From: Vulcanimicrobiia bacterium
GTDB lineage: Bacteria > Vulcanimicrobiota > Vulcanimicrobiia > Vulcanimicrobiales > Vulcanimicrobiaceae
DNA length: 10,043 bases
NCBI GenBank assembly: GCA_025451135.1
Contig: JANWKW010000121.1
Coordinates: 1 to 10,043 of the forward strand
Direction: 5' to 3'
The notes beneath the pieces are model-generated. The model worked only from the letters and a program-made list of their open reading frames with translations, did not search any database and was not told the origin of the DNA. This document shows, piece by piece, positions 1 to 7,692 of the stretch. A program made the translations under genes and the position numbers. Each line of letters opens with the position of its first letter. Position 1 is the first letter of the stretch.

Positions 1-871
1 CACCGGCGGCGTTCGAGATGGGAAGCGCGAGCGTCACCGTCGCGCTCGGTCCGGAGACGTTCCGGCCGGAGTCCGTGCCGGTCGCCCACCCGGCTTGCGC
101 GACCAGCGACGGCAGACCGCCGCGCCGGGCAGCGACGATCGCCGCGTCTTCGGCCGCGAGCGCGGCGCGGTCGCCGGCCAATTCGGATCGGTGTGCGAGC
201 GCGATCGCGACCGCTTGGTCGGCGCTCGCGGGCATGGTCGCGACCGGATCGGAGGGCGAAGCGGGAAGCGCGACGGCATCGTCCGCGACGCCCATCTCGA
301 CCGCGAGCGCGTGGACGGCGTTGGCCTCGTCGGCGCGAGCGGATGCGGCGTCGGCGGTATCGCGCGTGAGCGCGACGTCCGCCCGCACGACGTCGAGGCG
401 CGGTGCGTCGCCGGCCGCGAAGCGCAGCTTGGCGGCCCGGTCGTCGGCCTTTCCGGTGGCGACGATGGCGTCGCGCAGCGCGCGCACGTCGCGCGCGCGC
501 AAGGCGTCGACGTAGAGCGTGATGCCGGCGATGCGCTCGGTCCGCTCCGCGCCGAGCAGCTCGGACTCGGCCGCGCGCAGGTCGGCCTGCGCCTGCGCGA
601 TAGCCGGCGCGCGGCCGGCGATATCGCCGAGCGCGATCTGCGCGCCCGCGGTGGTGAGGTGCTGGACGATCGTCCCGGTCCCGCCGCTCTGCGGCGCCTG
701 CGTGTAGGATGCGAACGCTTGCGGCGCGCCCGACCCGGTCGCGGCGGCGACGAGAGCGCGCTTCTCGCGGACGACGGCGCGGGCTTGCGCGACCCCCGGC
801 GAACGCGCGAGCGCGGCGCGTTCGACGTCAGCGAGGCTCAGGGCCGCGGCTAGGGTTGCGGCTGCGATCAT
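1..871 (-). CDS. TolC-like outer-membrane efflux protein (OEP family), C-terminus cut by window edge
   Basis: The 290 codons visible look like the N-terminal part of an outer-membrane efflux channel that takes substrate from an inner-membrane pump to the outside. The mature part opens with LSLADVERAALARSPGVAQA, the usual start of an OEP repeat (Leu-rich, small residues, then an N-P or S-P turn before a long helix). Long Ala/Arg/Asp-rich helical stretches follow, then a second repeat start near residues 218-235 (ASADQAVAIALAHRSELAGD) and a beta-like segment (PSATVTLALPIS) at the edge. The ATG overlaps the RND stop codon in an ATGA, and AAGGA lies 6 bases upstream, so this start is well supported and translation is probably coupled to the pump gene. 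The signal peptide is odd: a short hydrophobic stretch (MIAAATLAAA) with no basic residue before it. Family assignment is firm; substrate is unknown. Confidence 0.87.
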   Translation of the reverse strand, partial: MIAAATLAAALSLADVERAALARSPGVAQARAVVREKRALVAAATGSGAPQAFASYTQAPQSGGTGTIVQHLTTAGAQIALGDIAGRAPAIAQAQADLRAAESELLGAERTERIAGITLYVDALRARDVRALRDAIVATGKADDRAAKLRFAAGDAPRLDVVRADVALTRDTADAASARADEANAVHALAVEMGVADDAVALPASPSDPVATMPASADQAVAIALAHRSELAGDRAALAAEDAAIVAARRGGLPSLVAQAGWATGTDSGRNVSGPSATVTLALPISNAAG

Positions 872-3800
872 GCGCGATCCTTTGCGGTGAATCCGGCATA
901 GAGCACCGGTATGGCGATCAAGGTGAAGACGGTCGCCGTCGAGAGGCCGCCGATGACGGCGATCGCGAGCGGGCGCTCCATCTCGGACCCGGAACCGAGG
1001 CCGAAGGCGAGCGGCAGCAGGCCGCCGATGGCGGCGAAGGTGGTCATCACGATCGGCCGCAAGCGCATGCGCCCTGCGGTCACCAGCGCGTCCTCGATCG
1101 ACGCACCTTCGGCGCGCGTCCGGTTCGCCACGTCGATCAGCAGGATGCCGTTCTTGACGATCAGGCCTACCAGGAGGAGCAGTCCCATGAACGACGAGAC
1201 GTTGAATGGGGTGCGCGTGATGAAGAGGCCCGATGCGACGCCGATCAGTGCGAGCGGGATCGCGGTGAGCACGACCAGCGGAAGACGGTAGGAACTGAAG
1301 GTCGCGAGCATCACGAAGAAGACCAGCGCGATCGCGATCGCGACGACCGTCGCGAACTCCCGGAACGACTGCTGCTGCGCCCGATAGGCACCGCCGATCG
1401 ACCACGTATAGCCGGGCGGGAGCGGCGTCCTCGCGAGAGCGTCGCGGACCTCGCCGACCACGGTGGAGAGGGTGGCGCCGCTGTAATTGGCGGTGACGAT
1501 CACGACGCGCTGACCGTTCTCGTCGGTGACGTCGCTGGTCAGGACGTCGCGCGTCGTCGACGCGAGCGCGCTCAGCGGCAGCACGCCGGCCGACGTCGCG
1601 AGCAGTCCCGAACCGGGGACGCCGTCGGCGGCGCCGGCCCGGACCCGCACCGGGATCAGCGTCGACGCTCCGGCCAGGCTGGTGCTGACGGAACCCTGGG
1701 TCGATGCGGCGATCGCATCGCTCACGTCGGCGGCGCTGAGCCCGAGCGCGGCGAGACGGGCGGCGTTGGGCGCCACGCGTACCGCCGGATCGTCGCGGAC
1801 CACACCGGAGAAGACGTCGGCCACGCCCGGCAGTTTGCCGATCCGGCCCGCGATCGCGGTCGCCGAGGCCACCAGCGTCCGTTCGTCGCTCCCGCGCACG
1901 GTGATCTCGAGCGGAGCGGGCGCTCCCGAGATATCGTTGATCATGTCCTCGAGGATCTGATGGAAGTCCAACTGGACGGCCGGGACGGACGCCTGCATCG
2001 CATCGCGCATCCGATCGCTGACCGCCTCGTAGCCGTCGCGCTGCGACCGCGGTTTGAGCGCGATCCGGATCGTGCCGTTGCGGACGGGCGTCGGCGAGAA
2101 CCCGTTGGTATCGATGCCGGTGAAGCGTCCGACCGAGGCGACCGCCGGATCCGCCATCGCGACCCGCTCGAGCTGGGTGGCGGCGGCGTCGCTCGCGTCG
2201 AGAGCGGTGCCGACCGGCATCTGATACCGGATCTCGAATTGACCTTCGTCGAGCGCTGGAAGAAAATCGCTCGGCAGCCGCGTCAGCAGCAGTGCGGTCA
2301 CGACCAAGACGCCGGCCGACGCGGCGTAGACGACGCGGCGGTGGGAGAGCGCCCAGCGAAGCAACGGCTCGTAGCGCGCGAGCAGGCGCGCGATCGCGCC
2401 GACGTCATCGTGGATCGCGTAGGCCGGCTGGATCATCTTCTCGGCCAGGATCGGCGTCAAGAAGATCGCGAGCCCGAGCGAGACCACGAGCGACGTCCCG
2501 AGCGTCACCGCGAGCGCTTGGAAGAAGAAGCCCGCGACGCCCGAGAGCAGGAGGAGCGGCACGAACACCACGACGGTCGTCAGCGTCGATGCGCTCATCG
2601 GGGCGATCAGCTCGCGCATCGAACGGACGATGACGCTGCGTTTGTCGTCGCTCGGATAGGCGTGAAGGTTGCGGGCGATGTTCTCGATCACGACGATCGC
2701 GTCGTCGATGATCAGACCGACGGCCACCGCCAGCCCCCCGACGCTCATCAGATTGAGCGACTGTCCCAACCGGCCGATCGCGAAGATGGTGATGGCGATC
2801 GCGAGCGGGATGACGACCGCCGCGATCAGCGTCATGCGCAGGTTGCGCAGGAAGAGCAGGATGACGCCGACCGCGAGCAAGGCTCCGAGACCGATCGCGT
2901 CGCGCAGGCTGCTCTGCGAGTCGCGGACCAGACGCGTCTGGTCCCAGTACATGTTCGCGGTGGTGCGGCCGGGGAGGCGCGGCGCGAGGTCTCGCATGCG
3001 CGCTTCGATCGCGTCGGCCATCTTGACGGTGTCGGCGCCGGGGAGCGCGTAGAAGTTCAGGCCGACGGCGTGCCCGGCGTCGTAGGACATCGCCGTCGTC
3101 GCGGGCGCGACGCCGAGCGAGACCCGGCCGAGCGCGTCGAGGCGCGTCGGGATGCGGCGCGCGTCCGGGACGACGATCGCCCCGAGCGAGCGCGCGTCGA
3201 GGATGCCCGAATCGATCACCAGGACGTTGCGCTGGGCGAAGGCGGTCGCGATACCGGGCGCGGTGACGGCGTTCGCGTCGGCGATCGCGCGCCCGACGTC
3301 GGCCGCCGAGAGCCCGTGCGCGGCGAGCGCCGCCGCGCTCAGATCGACGGGGTAATCGCGCTCGGGACCGCCGACCGCGAGCATGCGCGCGAGCCCCGGG
3401 ATGCCGGAGAACTGCGGCACGAGGTTCTGGGCGATCAACTCGCGGACGATCGTCTGCGAGAGGACCGGCGATGCGAAGGCGTACGAGAGGACGGGTTCGC
3501 TGTTGGGAGTGACGACGGTCGCGCTGGTCGCGATGCCGGGCGGCAGCGCGGCGCCGGCGGCGGCGATCGCCTGATCGACGGCTTGCAAGTCGTTGCGGAC
3601 GTCGCTCTTCGGATCGAACTCGACGATCAGCTCGGCGCTGCCCTGGGTCGAGGTCGCCAGCGTCCGCACGACCGACGGCAGCCCGCCGAAGGCGCGCTCG
3701 AGCGGCTGGGCGACCGCGAGGCGAACGCGCTCGGGCGGCAGATCGCCCGCCTCGACGACGACGTCGACGCGCGCGAAAGACATCGTCGGGAAGATCGATG

Positions 3801-3900
3801 CCGGGATGGTGGTGTAGGCGAACGCACCTAGGATCGTCAGCGCCGCCACGAGGAAGACGATGCTTCGCTCGTGACGGAGCGCGAACTCGTGGAGTTTCAG
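868..3900 (-). CDS. RND-family efflux permease (AcrB/MdtB-like), probable CTG start
   Basis: This is an inner-membrane proton-driven pump that works with an outer-membrane channel and normally a periplasmic adaptor. With a CTG start at 3900 it has 1010 residues, the normal RND length. The two-fold RND layout is visible: TM1, a large periplasmic loop, a TM2-TM6 block, TM7, a second loop and a final TM block. The proton relay is intact: GLIIDDAIVVIEN in TM4 (Asp399 and Asp400) and GLIVKNGILLID in TM10 (Lys916). The Asp-Asp pair points to the drug/lipid (HAE-like) side rather than CzcA-type metal pumps, but the substrate is not readable. No ATG, GTG or TTG exists in frame between the stop at 3940 and GTG 3849. 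A GTG 3849 start would cut into TM1, whereas CTG 3900 yields LKLHEFALRHERSIVFL, the usual RND N-terminus. AAGGA (3913-3917) lies 12 bases upstream. The gene starts 2 bases after the PepSY stop and overlaps the TolC-like gene by 4. Confidence 0.93.
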   Translation of the reverse strand: MKLHEFALRHERSIVFLVAALTILGAFAYTTIPASIFPTMSFARVDVVVEAGDLPPERVRLAVAQPLERAFGGLPSVVRTLATSTQGSAELIVEFDPKSDVRNDLQAVDQAIAAAGAALPPGIATSATVVTPNSEPVLSYAFASPVLSQTIVRELIAQNLVPQFSGIPGLARMLAVGGPERDYPVDLSAAALAAHGLSAADVGRAIADANAVTAPGIATAFAQRNVLVIDSGILDARSLGAIVVPDARRIPTRLDALGRVSLGVAPATTAMSYDAGHAVGLNFYALPGADTVKMADAIEARMRDLAPRLPGRTTANMYWDQTRLVRDSQSSLRDAIGLGALLAVGVILLFLRNLRMTLIAAVVIPLAIAITIFAIGRLGQSLNLMSVGGLAVAVGLIIDDAIVVIENIARNLHAYPSDDKRSVIVRSMRELIAPMSASTLTTVVVFVPLLLLSGVAGFFFQALAVTLGTSLVVSLGLAIFLTPILAEKMIQPAYAIHDDVGAIARLLARYEPLLRWALSHRRVVYAASAGVLVVTALLLTRLPSDFLPALDEGQFEIRYQMPVGTALDASDAAATQLERVAMADPAVASVGRFTGIDTNGFSPTPVRNGTIRIALKPRSQRDGYEAVSDRMRDAMQASVPAVQLDFHQILEDMINDISGAPAPLEITVRGSDERTLVASATAIAGRIGKLPGVADVFSGVVRDDPAVRVAPNAARLAALGLSAADVSDAIAASTQGSVSTSLAGASTLIPVRVRAGAADGVPGSGLLATSAGVLPLSALASTTRDVLTSDVTDENGQRVVIVTANYSGATLSTVVGEVRDALARTPLPPGYTWSIGGAYRAQQQSFREFATVVAIAIALVFFVMLATFSSYRLPLVVLTAIPLALIGVASGLFITRTPFNVSSFMGLLLLVGLIVKNGILLIDVANRTRAEGASIEDALVTAGRMRLRPIVMTTFAAIGGLLPLAFGLGSGSEMERPLAIAVIGGLSTATVFTLIAIPVLYAGFTAKDRA
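878..882 (-). promoter_or_regulatory. Ribosome binding site of the TolC-like gene
   Basis: AAGGA on the minus strand, 6 bases before the ATG at 871 and inside the last codons of the RND gene. It fixes the start at the ATGA overlap rather than at any upstream codon in the same open frame. Confidence 0.6.
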
Positions 3901-3902
3901 GG

Positions 3903-4199
3903 TTAGTCGGTATCCTTGTCGATCGAATCCTCGATCACCTTACCCGTGAGCGCGTCGACGCCGACTTCGTGGACGATCTTGCCGACCTTGACGTCGAAGC
4001 TGTAGCGCAGCCCGCCGTTCTCTTTCTCGAGTTCCTGATCGACGATGATGCCGCGCTCTTTCGCGAGCGCGATGGTACGGGCTTGGGCGAGGCCGACCTT
4101 GGCCTGCGAGAGATACTGGCTTCCCTTGAGGGGGGCCGCCGAGGCGGCGAGCGGCGCCGCGACGAGGGCGGCGAGAGCGAGGACGAGCAGGTTCTTCAT
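3903..4199 (-). CDS. Small exported PepSY-domain protein
   Basis: A 98-residue protein with a clear Sec signal peptide: Lys2, a hydrophobic core LLVLALAALVAAPLA, and a probable cleavage after ASA at residues 20-22. The remaining domain of about 75 residues has the PepSY signature: an alpha-helix with AQARTIALAKERG, a strand pair with ELEKENGGLRYSFDVKVG, then VGVDALTGKVIEDS, where D-A-x-T-G-K-V is the diagnostic end of the fold. PepSY proteins are periplasmic or membrane-facing and often sit beside two-component systems or peptidases; their molecular roles are mostly unproven. It lies 17 bases after the sensor kinase stop and 2 bases before the likely RND start, so it may modulate the sensor or accompany the pump. 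The start ATG is right before the signal peptide; no strong Shine-Dalgarno is seen. It is acidic near the end (DSIDKDTD). Confidence 0.88.
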   Translation of the reverse strand: MKNLLVLALAALVAAPLAASAAPLKGSQYLSQAKVGLAQARTIALAKERGIIVDQELEKENGGLRYSFDVKVGKIVHEVGVDALTGKVIEDSIDKDTD

Positions 4200-4216
4200 G
4201 GAGATAGTCTAGGCGT

Positions 4217-5563
4217 TCAAGATGACGGCCAGATGAACGCGACGTAGCCGCCGGATGACGGGCGGTTCGAGAGTTCGATGCGTCCTCCGTTGGCCTCGAT
4301 CAGCGTCCGGGCGATCGCGAGTCCGAGTCCGGAGCTGCCGCGGGGGCGAGACGGATCGCCCCTCCAGAACCGTTCGGTCGCGTGTTCGAGACCCTCGGGA
4401 CTGAAGCCGGGTCCGGTATCGGCAACGCCGAGCGTGTGGGGGCCGATCTCGATCGTGACCAGGCCGCCCGGCGGGGTCCACGCGATCGCGTTGTGGACGA
4501 CGGCCGTGAGCGCGCGTTCGATGGAGGCGGCGTCGGCGGCGGGCTGATCGGGCGCGTTCCCGCTGACGAGCAGGTCGACGTTCTTGGCCCGCGCGCTCGG
4601 TTGGAGGTGCTCGGCGACGTCGTGTGCGAGGGTGGTCAGGTCGACCGGTGCGCGGGCCATCGCGCCGGCGTCGGCGCGCGACGACGCGAGCAGCGCTTCG
4701 ACGAGCTCTTCGAGCCGGTCGGCCTCGCGCGCGATGGTCGCCAGCGCGCGCCGGTATTGGTCGCCACCACGTTCGCGGCGCAGCGCGAGGTCGGCCTCGG
4801 CGCGGATGACCGAGAGCGGCGCGCGCAACTCGTGCGATGCGTCGGCGGTGAAGCGGTGCTGACGCGTGAAGGCCGCCTCGAGACGGTCCAGCATGCGATC
4901 GAACGCGATCGAGAGCCGGCCGAGCTCGTCGCCGCCGGGCGCGTGCAGGCGCCGCGATAGATCGTGCGCCTCGATATCGGTCGCCAGCGCGGACATGCGA
5001 CCGAGGGGGCGCAACGCGCGACCGGCCAACAGCCACGCGGCCCCGGCCGCCAGCGCGAGGATGGCGAGCGCGATCGCGATCATGCCGAGGATGACGGCGC
5101 GTTCGAACTCGTCGATCGAGCCGCTCTCGCGCCACGAGACCGAATAGCCGACCGTCGATCCGTCCGCGACCTCGATCGGTGCGACGAAGGCCCGCAACGC
5201 GCCCTCGCCCTTTCCGAGGTCGAACGTGTGCGCTTCGGTGTTCGCCAGCGTCGAGGCCACGATCGCCGGCGGCACGCGCTCCACGCTTCGCGCGAGCGCG
5301 CGTCCGCGCGTATCGAGGAGCGCGCCCGCGACGTCGCGCGTGAAGATCGCGTCGAACTGCCGGCGGTCGTCGGGATCGACCCGGAGACGGCCGCCGCGCC
5401 AGATGGCGAGCGGCGCGGCCGCCTGCGCGGCCGCTTCGAGGCGGGCATCGAGGCCGGTGCGTTGGACCCGGTCGATGGTGGCGATCGAGACGATCGCGAA
5501 GATCAGCAGACCGATCGCGAGACCGACGCCGTACGTCCAGGCGAGCCGCGCCCGGAGGGTCAC
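4217..5563 (-). CDS. Membrane sensor histidine kinase (HAMP-HisKA-HATPase_c)
   Basis: A 448-residue sensor kinase for the adjacent regulator. TM1 spans about residues 8-30, a periplasmic sensing region of about 125 residues follows, and TM2 spans about 157-180. HAMP covers about 181-232. The H-box is SHELRAPL with the phosphorylated His244. The ATP-binding domain has an N-box (VHNAIAW, Asn358), a G1 box (DTGPGF, Asp382), an F box (ERFWRGD) and a G2 box (GSSGLGLAI), so it should be catalytically complete. The reading frame is open upstream to an ATG near 5701, but that would add 46 Arg-rich residues that lie inside the regulator gene. I chose GTG 5563, which overlaps the regulator stop as GTGA and places TM1 at the N-terminus in the normal way. 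No Shine-Dalgarno is visible, as expected for coupled translation. The signal sensed is unknown. Confidence 0.93.
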   Translation of the reverse strand: MTLRARLAWTYGVGLAIGLLIFAIVSIATIDRVQRTGLDARLEAAAQAAAPLAIWRGGRLRVDPDDRRQFDAIFTRDVAGALLDTRGRALARSVERVPPAIVASTLANTEAHTFDLGKGEGALRAFVAPIEVADGSTVGYSVSWRESGSIDEFERAVILGMIAIALAILALAAGAAWLLAGRALRPLGRMSALATDIEAHDLSRRLHAPGGDELGRLSIAFDRMLDRLEAAFTRQHRFTADASHELRAPLSVIRAEADLALRRERGGDQYRRALATIAREADRLEELVEALLASSRADAGAMARAPVDLTTLAHDVAEHLQPSARAKNVDLLVSGNAPDQPAADAASIERALTAVVHNAIAWTPPGGLVTIEIGPHTLGVADTGPGFSPEGLEHATERFWRGDPSRPRGSSGLGLAIARTLIEANGGRIELSNRPSSGGYVAFIWPSS

Positions 5564-6234
5564 GACGGCGCGCTCAGCCGGTAGCCGGAACCGCGAACGG
5601 TCGCGAGCAGCTGCGGTGCGCCGGCCTCCGCGAACTTCGCGCGGATGCGGCGGACGTACACGTCGACGACGTTGGATTCGACGTGAGCGTCGCGTTCCCA
5701 CAACGCGTCTTCAAGCGCCGCCCGCGTGACGACCGCTCCCGGTCGGCGCAGGAAGTATTCGAGGAAGGCGGTCTCGCGCGCGGTCAGCACGATCGGGCGA
5801 TCGCGCCAGGCCGCGACCCGGCGGGCCACGTCGAACGTCAGGCCCTCGAACGACAACGTCTCGGTCGGCAGCGTCGCCTCTCGGCGCGTGATCGAGCGCA
5901 GGCGCGCTTCCAGCTCGCCGAACACGAACGGCTTGCGCAGGAAATCGTCCGCACCCGAATCGAGCCCGGCGATCACGTCGTCGCTGGTATCGCGCGACGT
6001 CAGCAGGAGGACCGGGGTCGCGATGCCGGCCGCCCGCGCCTCGCGGACGATGGTGGGACCGTCGCTCCCGGGGAGGTTCCAATCGACGATCGCGCCGTCG
6101 TACTCACCGGTCGCGAGATGGAGCGCACCGTCGGTCCCCGTCGCGATCGCGTCGACCACGTGGCCCTGCTCCGTCAGGCCGCGATGGAGCACGTCGCGCA
6201 GCGCGTCGTCGTCTTCGACGACGAGCAGGCGCAC
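5560..6234 (-). CDS. OmpR/PhoB-family response regulator
   Basis: A 224-residue DNA-binding response regulator. The receiver domain (about 1-118) has the acidic pocket (Glu7, Asp8, Asp9), the phosphoacceptor Asp51 in AIVDWNLPGSDG, the switch Thr79 in LLLTSRD and Lys101 in LRKPF. The C-terminal winged helix (about 125-224) has LTARETAFLEYFLRRPG, the recognition helix region VESNVVDVYVRRIRAKF and the closing wing VRGSGYRL, all typical of the QseB/PhoB branch. The start is GTG at 6234 with GGAGAAGG (6243-6250) 8 bases upstream, one of the best ribosome binding sites in the window. It begins 3 bases after the mqnD stop and overlaps the kinase by 4 bases. By position it probably controls the downstream efflux genes, and possibly its own run, but no operator site was identified. 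Confidence 0.95.
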   Translation of the reverse strand: MRLLVVEDDDALRDVLHRGLTEQGHVVDAIATGTDGALHLATGEYDGAIVDWNLPGSDGPTIVREARAAGIATPVLLLTSRDTSDDVIAGLDSGADDFLRKPFVFGELEARLRSITRREATLPTETLSFEGLTFDVARRVAAWRDRPIVLTARETAFLEYFLRRPGAVVTRAALEDALWERDAHVESNVVDVYVRRIRAKFAEAGAPQLLATVRGSGYRLSAPS

Positions 6235-6237
6235 CGA

Positions 6238-7089
6238 TCAGCCCTTCTCCGCGACGAATCGCGCGGAGCTCTGGTCCGGGACGATCCCCGCGGCGCGGGC
6301 ACGGGCGAACAGCTCGTTCGCCGCCGCCATCCCCTCCGCGCCGAGGTCGTCGCTGAATTCGTTGACGTAGAGCGCGATGTGCTTGCGCATCACCTCGTCG
6401 TCCATCTCGAAGGCGTGTTCGCGGACGAACGGCATGATCGCATCTTCGTCCGTCCGCGCGAACGCGAGGCTGCGCCGGATGGCGTCGTCGATCGTCCGCG
6501 CCTCGGGGTCGGGGACGTCGTCGCGGACCAGGATCGCGCCGAGCGGGATCGGCATGCCCGTCTCGCGCTCCCACCACTCGCCCATGTCGGCGACGCGCGC
6601 CAGCCCGGCCGCTTCGTAGGTGAAGCGCGACTCGTGGATCACCAAGCCGGCTTCGACGTGGCCTTCGGCGACGGCCGAGACGATCGTGTCGAACCGCATC
6701 TGGATGGCGTGCGGTTTCATCCCGAGCGCGAGTTGGAGCAACAGGAACGCCGTCGTCTTCTCGCCCGGGATGGCGATCAGCTTGTCGCGATAGGCCGCGA
6801 GATCGGTCGGCGCGCCCGGGCGCGTGACCAACAGCGGTCCGCAGCCGCGGCCGAGCGCGCCCCCCGCACGGAGGATCCGATAGCGGTTCATCAGGTAGGG
6901 GATCGCGCCGTAACTGACCTTCGTCAGCGGATACTTCGCTTGCGCGGCGTGCGAGTTGAGCTCTTCGATGTCCTCGAAGACGACCTTGACCGCGGGCGCG
7001 TGCGGGAGCAGCCCGTTGGTGAGCGCGGCGAAGATATAGGTGTCGTTCGGACAGGGCGAGTACGCGAGTTCGAGGTCGTCCACGTTCAC
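6238..7089 (-). CDS. mqnD: 1,4-dihydroxy-6-naphthoate synthase (MqnD)
   Basis: A 283-residue enzyme of the futalosine pathway to menaquinone. It converts cyclic dehypoxanthinyl futalosine to 1,4-dihydroxy-6-naphthoate plus a sugar fragment in the cytoplasm. Its fold is that of a periplasmic binding protein without a signal peptide. The hallmark SPCPNDTYIF is at residues 11-20, with TKVSYGAIPYL (56-66) and the substrate-pocket segment IPGEKTTAFLLLQL (107-120). VIHESRFTY contains His152, which by family comparison is the proposed catalytic histidine (inference by alignment from memory). The frame is open upstream to 7347, but that portion is an Arg-rich shadow of mqnB. GTG 7089 gives the right length and forms a GTGA overlap with the mqnB stop; a second GTG at 7083 is a less likely start. 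It is paired with mqnB; mqnA, mqnC and mqnE are not in the window. Confidence 0.94.
   Translation of the reverse strand: MNVDDLELAYSPCPNDTYIFAALTNGLLPHAPAVKVVFEDIEELNSHAAQAKYPLTKVSYGAIPYLMNRYRILRAGGALGRGCGPLLVTRPGAPTDLAAYRDKLIAIPGEKTTAFLLLQLALGMKPHAIQMRFDTIVSAVAEGHVEAGLVIHESRFTYEAAGLARVADMGEWWERETGMPIPLGAILVRDDVPDPEARTIDDAIRRSLAFARTDEDAIMPFVREHAFEMDDEVMRKHIALYVNEFSDDLGAEGMAAANELFARARAAGIVPDQSSARFVAEKG
6243..6250 (-). promoter_or_regulatory. Ribosome binding site of the response regulator
   Basis: GGAGAAGG on the minus strand lies 8 bases before the GTG at 6234, within the last codons of mqnD. It is one of the strongest Shine-Dalgarno matches here and suggests the two-component pair is translated independently of the genes before it. 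Confidence 0.6.
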
Positions 7090-7688
7090 CGCGCGGCCGT
7101 CAGTGCGAGCAGGGCGCCGAGCACGCGTTCGAGACCGGCGTCGCCGGCGGCGTAATCCCAGCGGCTGCGGGCGCGTTCGCCGACCCGATTGGAGATGCCG
7201 CGCACCTGCACGGCCTTCACGCCGGCGATCTCGGCCGCGCGCAGGACGGCGAAACCTTCCATACTCTCGGTCTGCGCGCCGCGCTCCGCCAAGCGGGCTG
7301 CGGTCGCCTCGGTAGCGGTGACGCGCGAGACGGTCATGCCGCGGCACGCGCGATAGCCGAGCTCGGCGAGTGCGTCGACCAGGGTCAGGTCGGAGGCCGC
7401 GCGATCGTGAGCGCGCAGGCCGTCGGGCAAGAGGATCGGCTCGCCGGTCTCCAGGTCCAGCGCGTAGGCGTCTTCGCTCACCACGACGCCGTCGCCGATC
7501 GCGACGTCGCCGTCGAACGCGCCCGCGATGCCGGCGTTGATCACGAGGTCGTAGGAACTCTGCGCGAGCGCGCGCGAGACGTTGGCGGCGGCGTCGACCG
7601 GCCCGACGCCGGTGACGAGCACTTCCACGTGCGGTTGCGGCGCTAAGAACGCGAGTTCTTTGGCGACCGCGCAGACGATCAGGATCAT
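7086..7688 (-). CDS. mqnB: Futalosine hydrolase (MqnB)
   Basis: A 200-residue member of the nucleoside phosphorylase/hydrolase superfamily that removes hypoxanthine from futalosine to give dehypoxanthine futalosine. Visible motifs are the N-terminal strand MILIVCAVAKEL with Glu11, TGVGPVDAAANV (26-37), VINAGIAGAF (49-58), and TESMEGFAV (140-148), where Met143-Glu144 bind the ribose. RGISNRVGERARSRWDY (163-179) is characteristic of futalosine hydrolases and separates them from MTA/SAH nucleosidases. The adjacent mqnD makes this reading strong. The ATG at 7688 has GGGAG (7701-7705) 12 bases upstream, inside the end of queE, and lies 4 bases after the queE stop. The length is a little short but in the family range. 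No odd features. Confidence 0.93.
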   Translation of the reverse strand: MILIVCAVAKELAFLAPQPHVEVLVTGVGPVDAAANVSRALAQSSYDLVINAGIAGAFDGDVAIGDGVVVSEDAYALDLETGEPILLPDGLRAHDRAASDLTLVDALAELGYRACRGMTVSRVTATEATAARLAERGAQTESMEGFAVLRAAEIAGVKAVQVRGISNRVGERARSRWDYAAGDAGLERVLGALLALTAAR

Positions 7689-7692
7689 CGGA

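Noticed and set aside
709..3831. A plus-strand open frame of 1040 codons opposite the RND gene
   Set aside because: It is almost wholly Arg, Asp, Gly, Glu and Ala with no domain or hydrophobic core. Such frames arise opposite GC-rich genes when third positions are G or C; the minus-strand RND protein has clear motifs.
3900..3942. Programmed frameshift fusing the PepSY protein to the RND pump
   Set aside because: The frames do overlap for about 40 bases, but the PepSY part is exported and the RND N-terminus is cytoplasmic, so a fusion makes no topological sense, and no slippery heptamer was seen.
5564..5701. N-terminal extension of the sensor kinase by 46 residues to an upstream ATG
   Set aside because: The extra residues are Arg-rich, lie within the regulator's coding sequence, and would put a long basic tail before TM1. 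The GTGA overlap at 5563 fits better.
5683..7155. A plus-strand open frame of 490 codons opposite the regulator, mqnD and mqnB
   Set aside because: It crosses three convincing genes, is Arg/Asp/Val-rich without recognisable motifs, and is explained by GC bias.
7090..7347. N-terminal extension of MqnD by 86 residues
   Set aside because: The region is an Arg-rich shadow of mqnB, and MqnD proteins begin just before the SPCPND motif.
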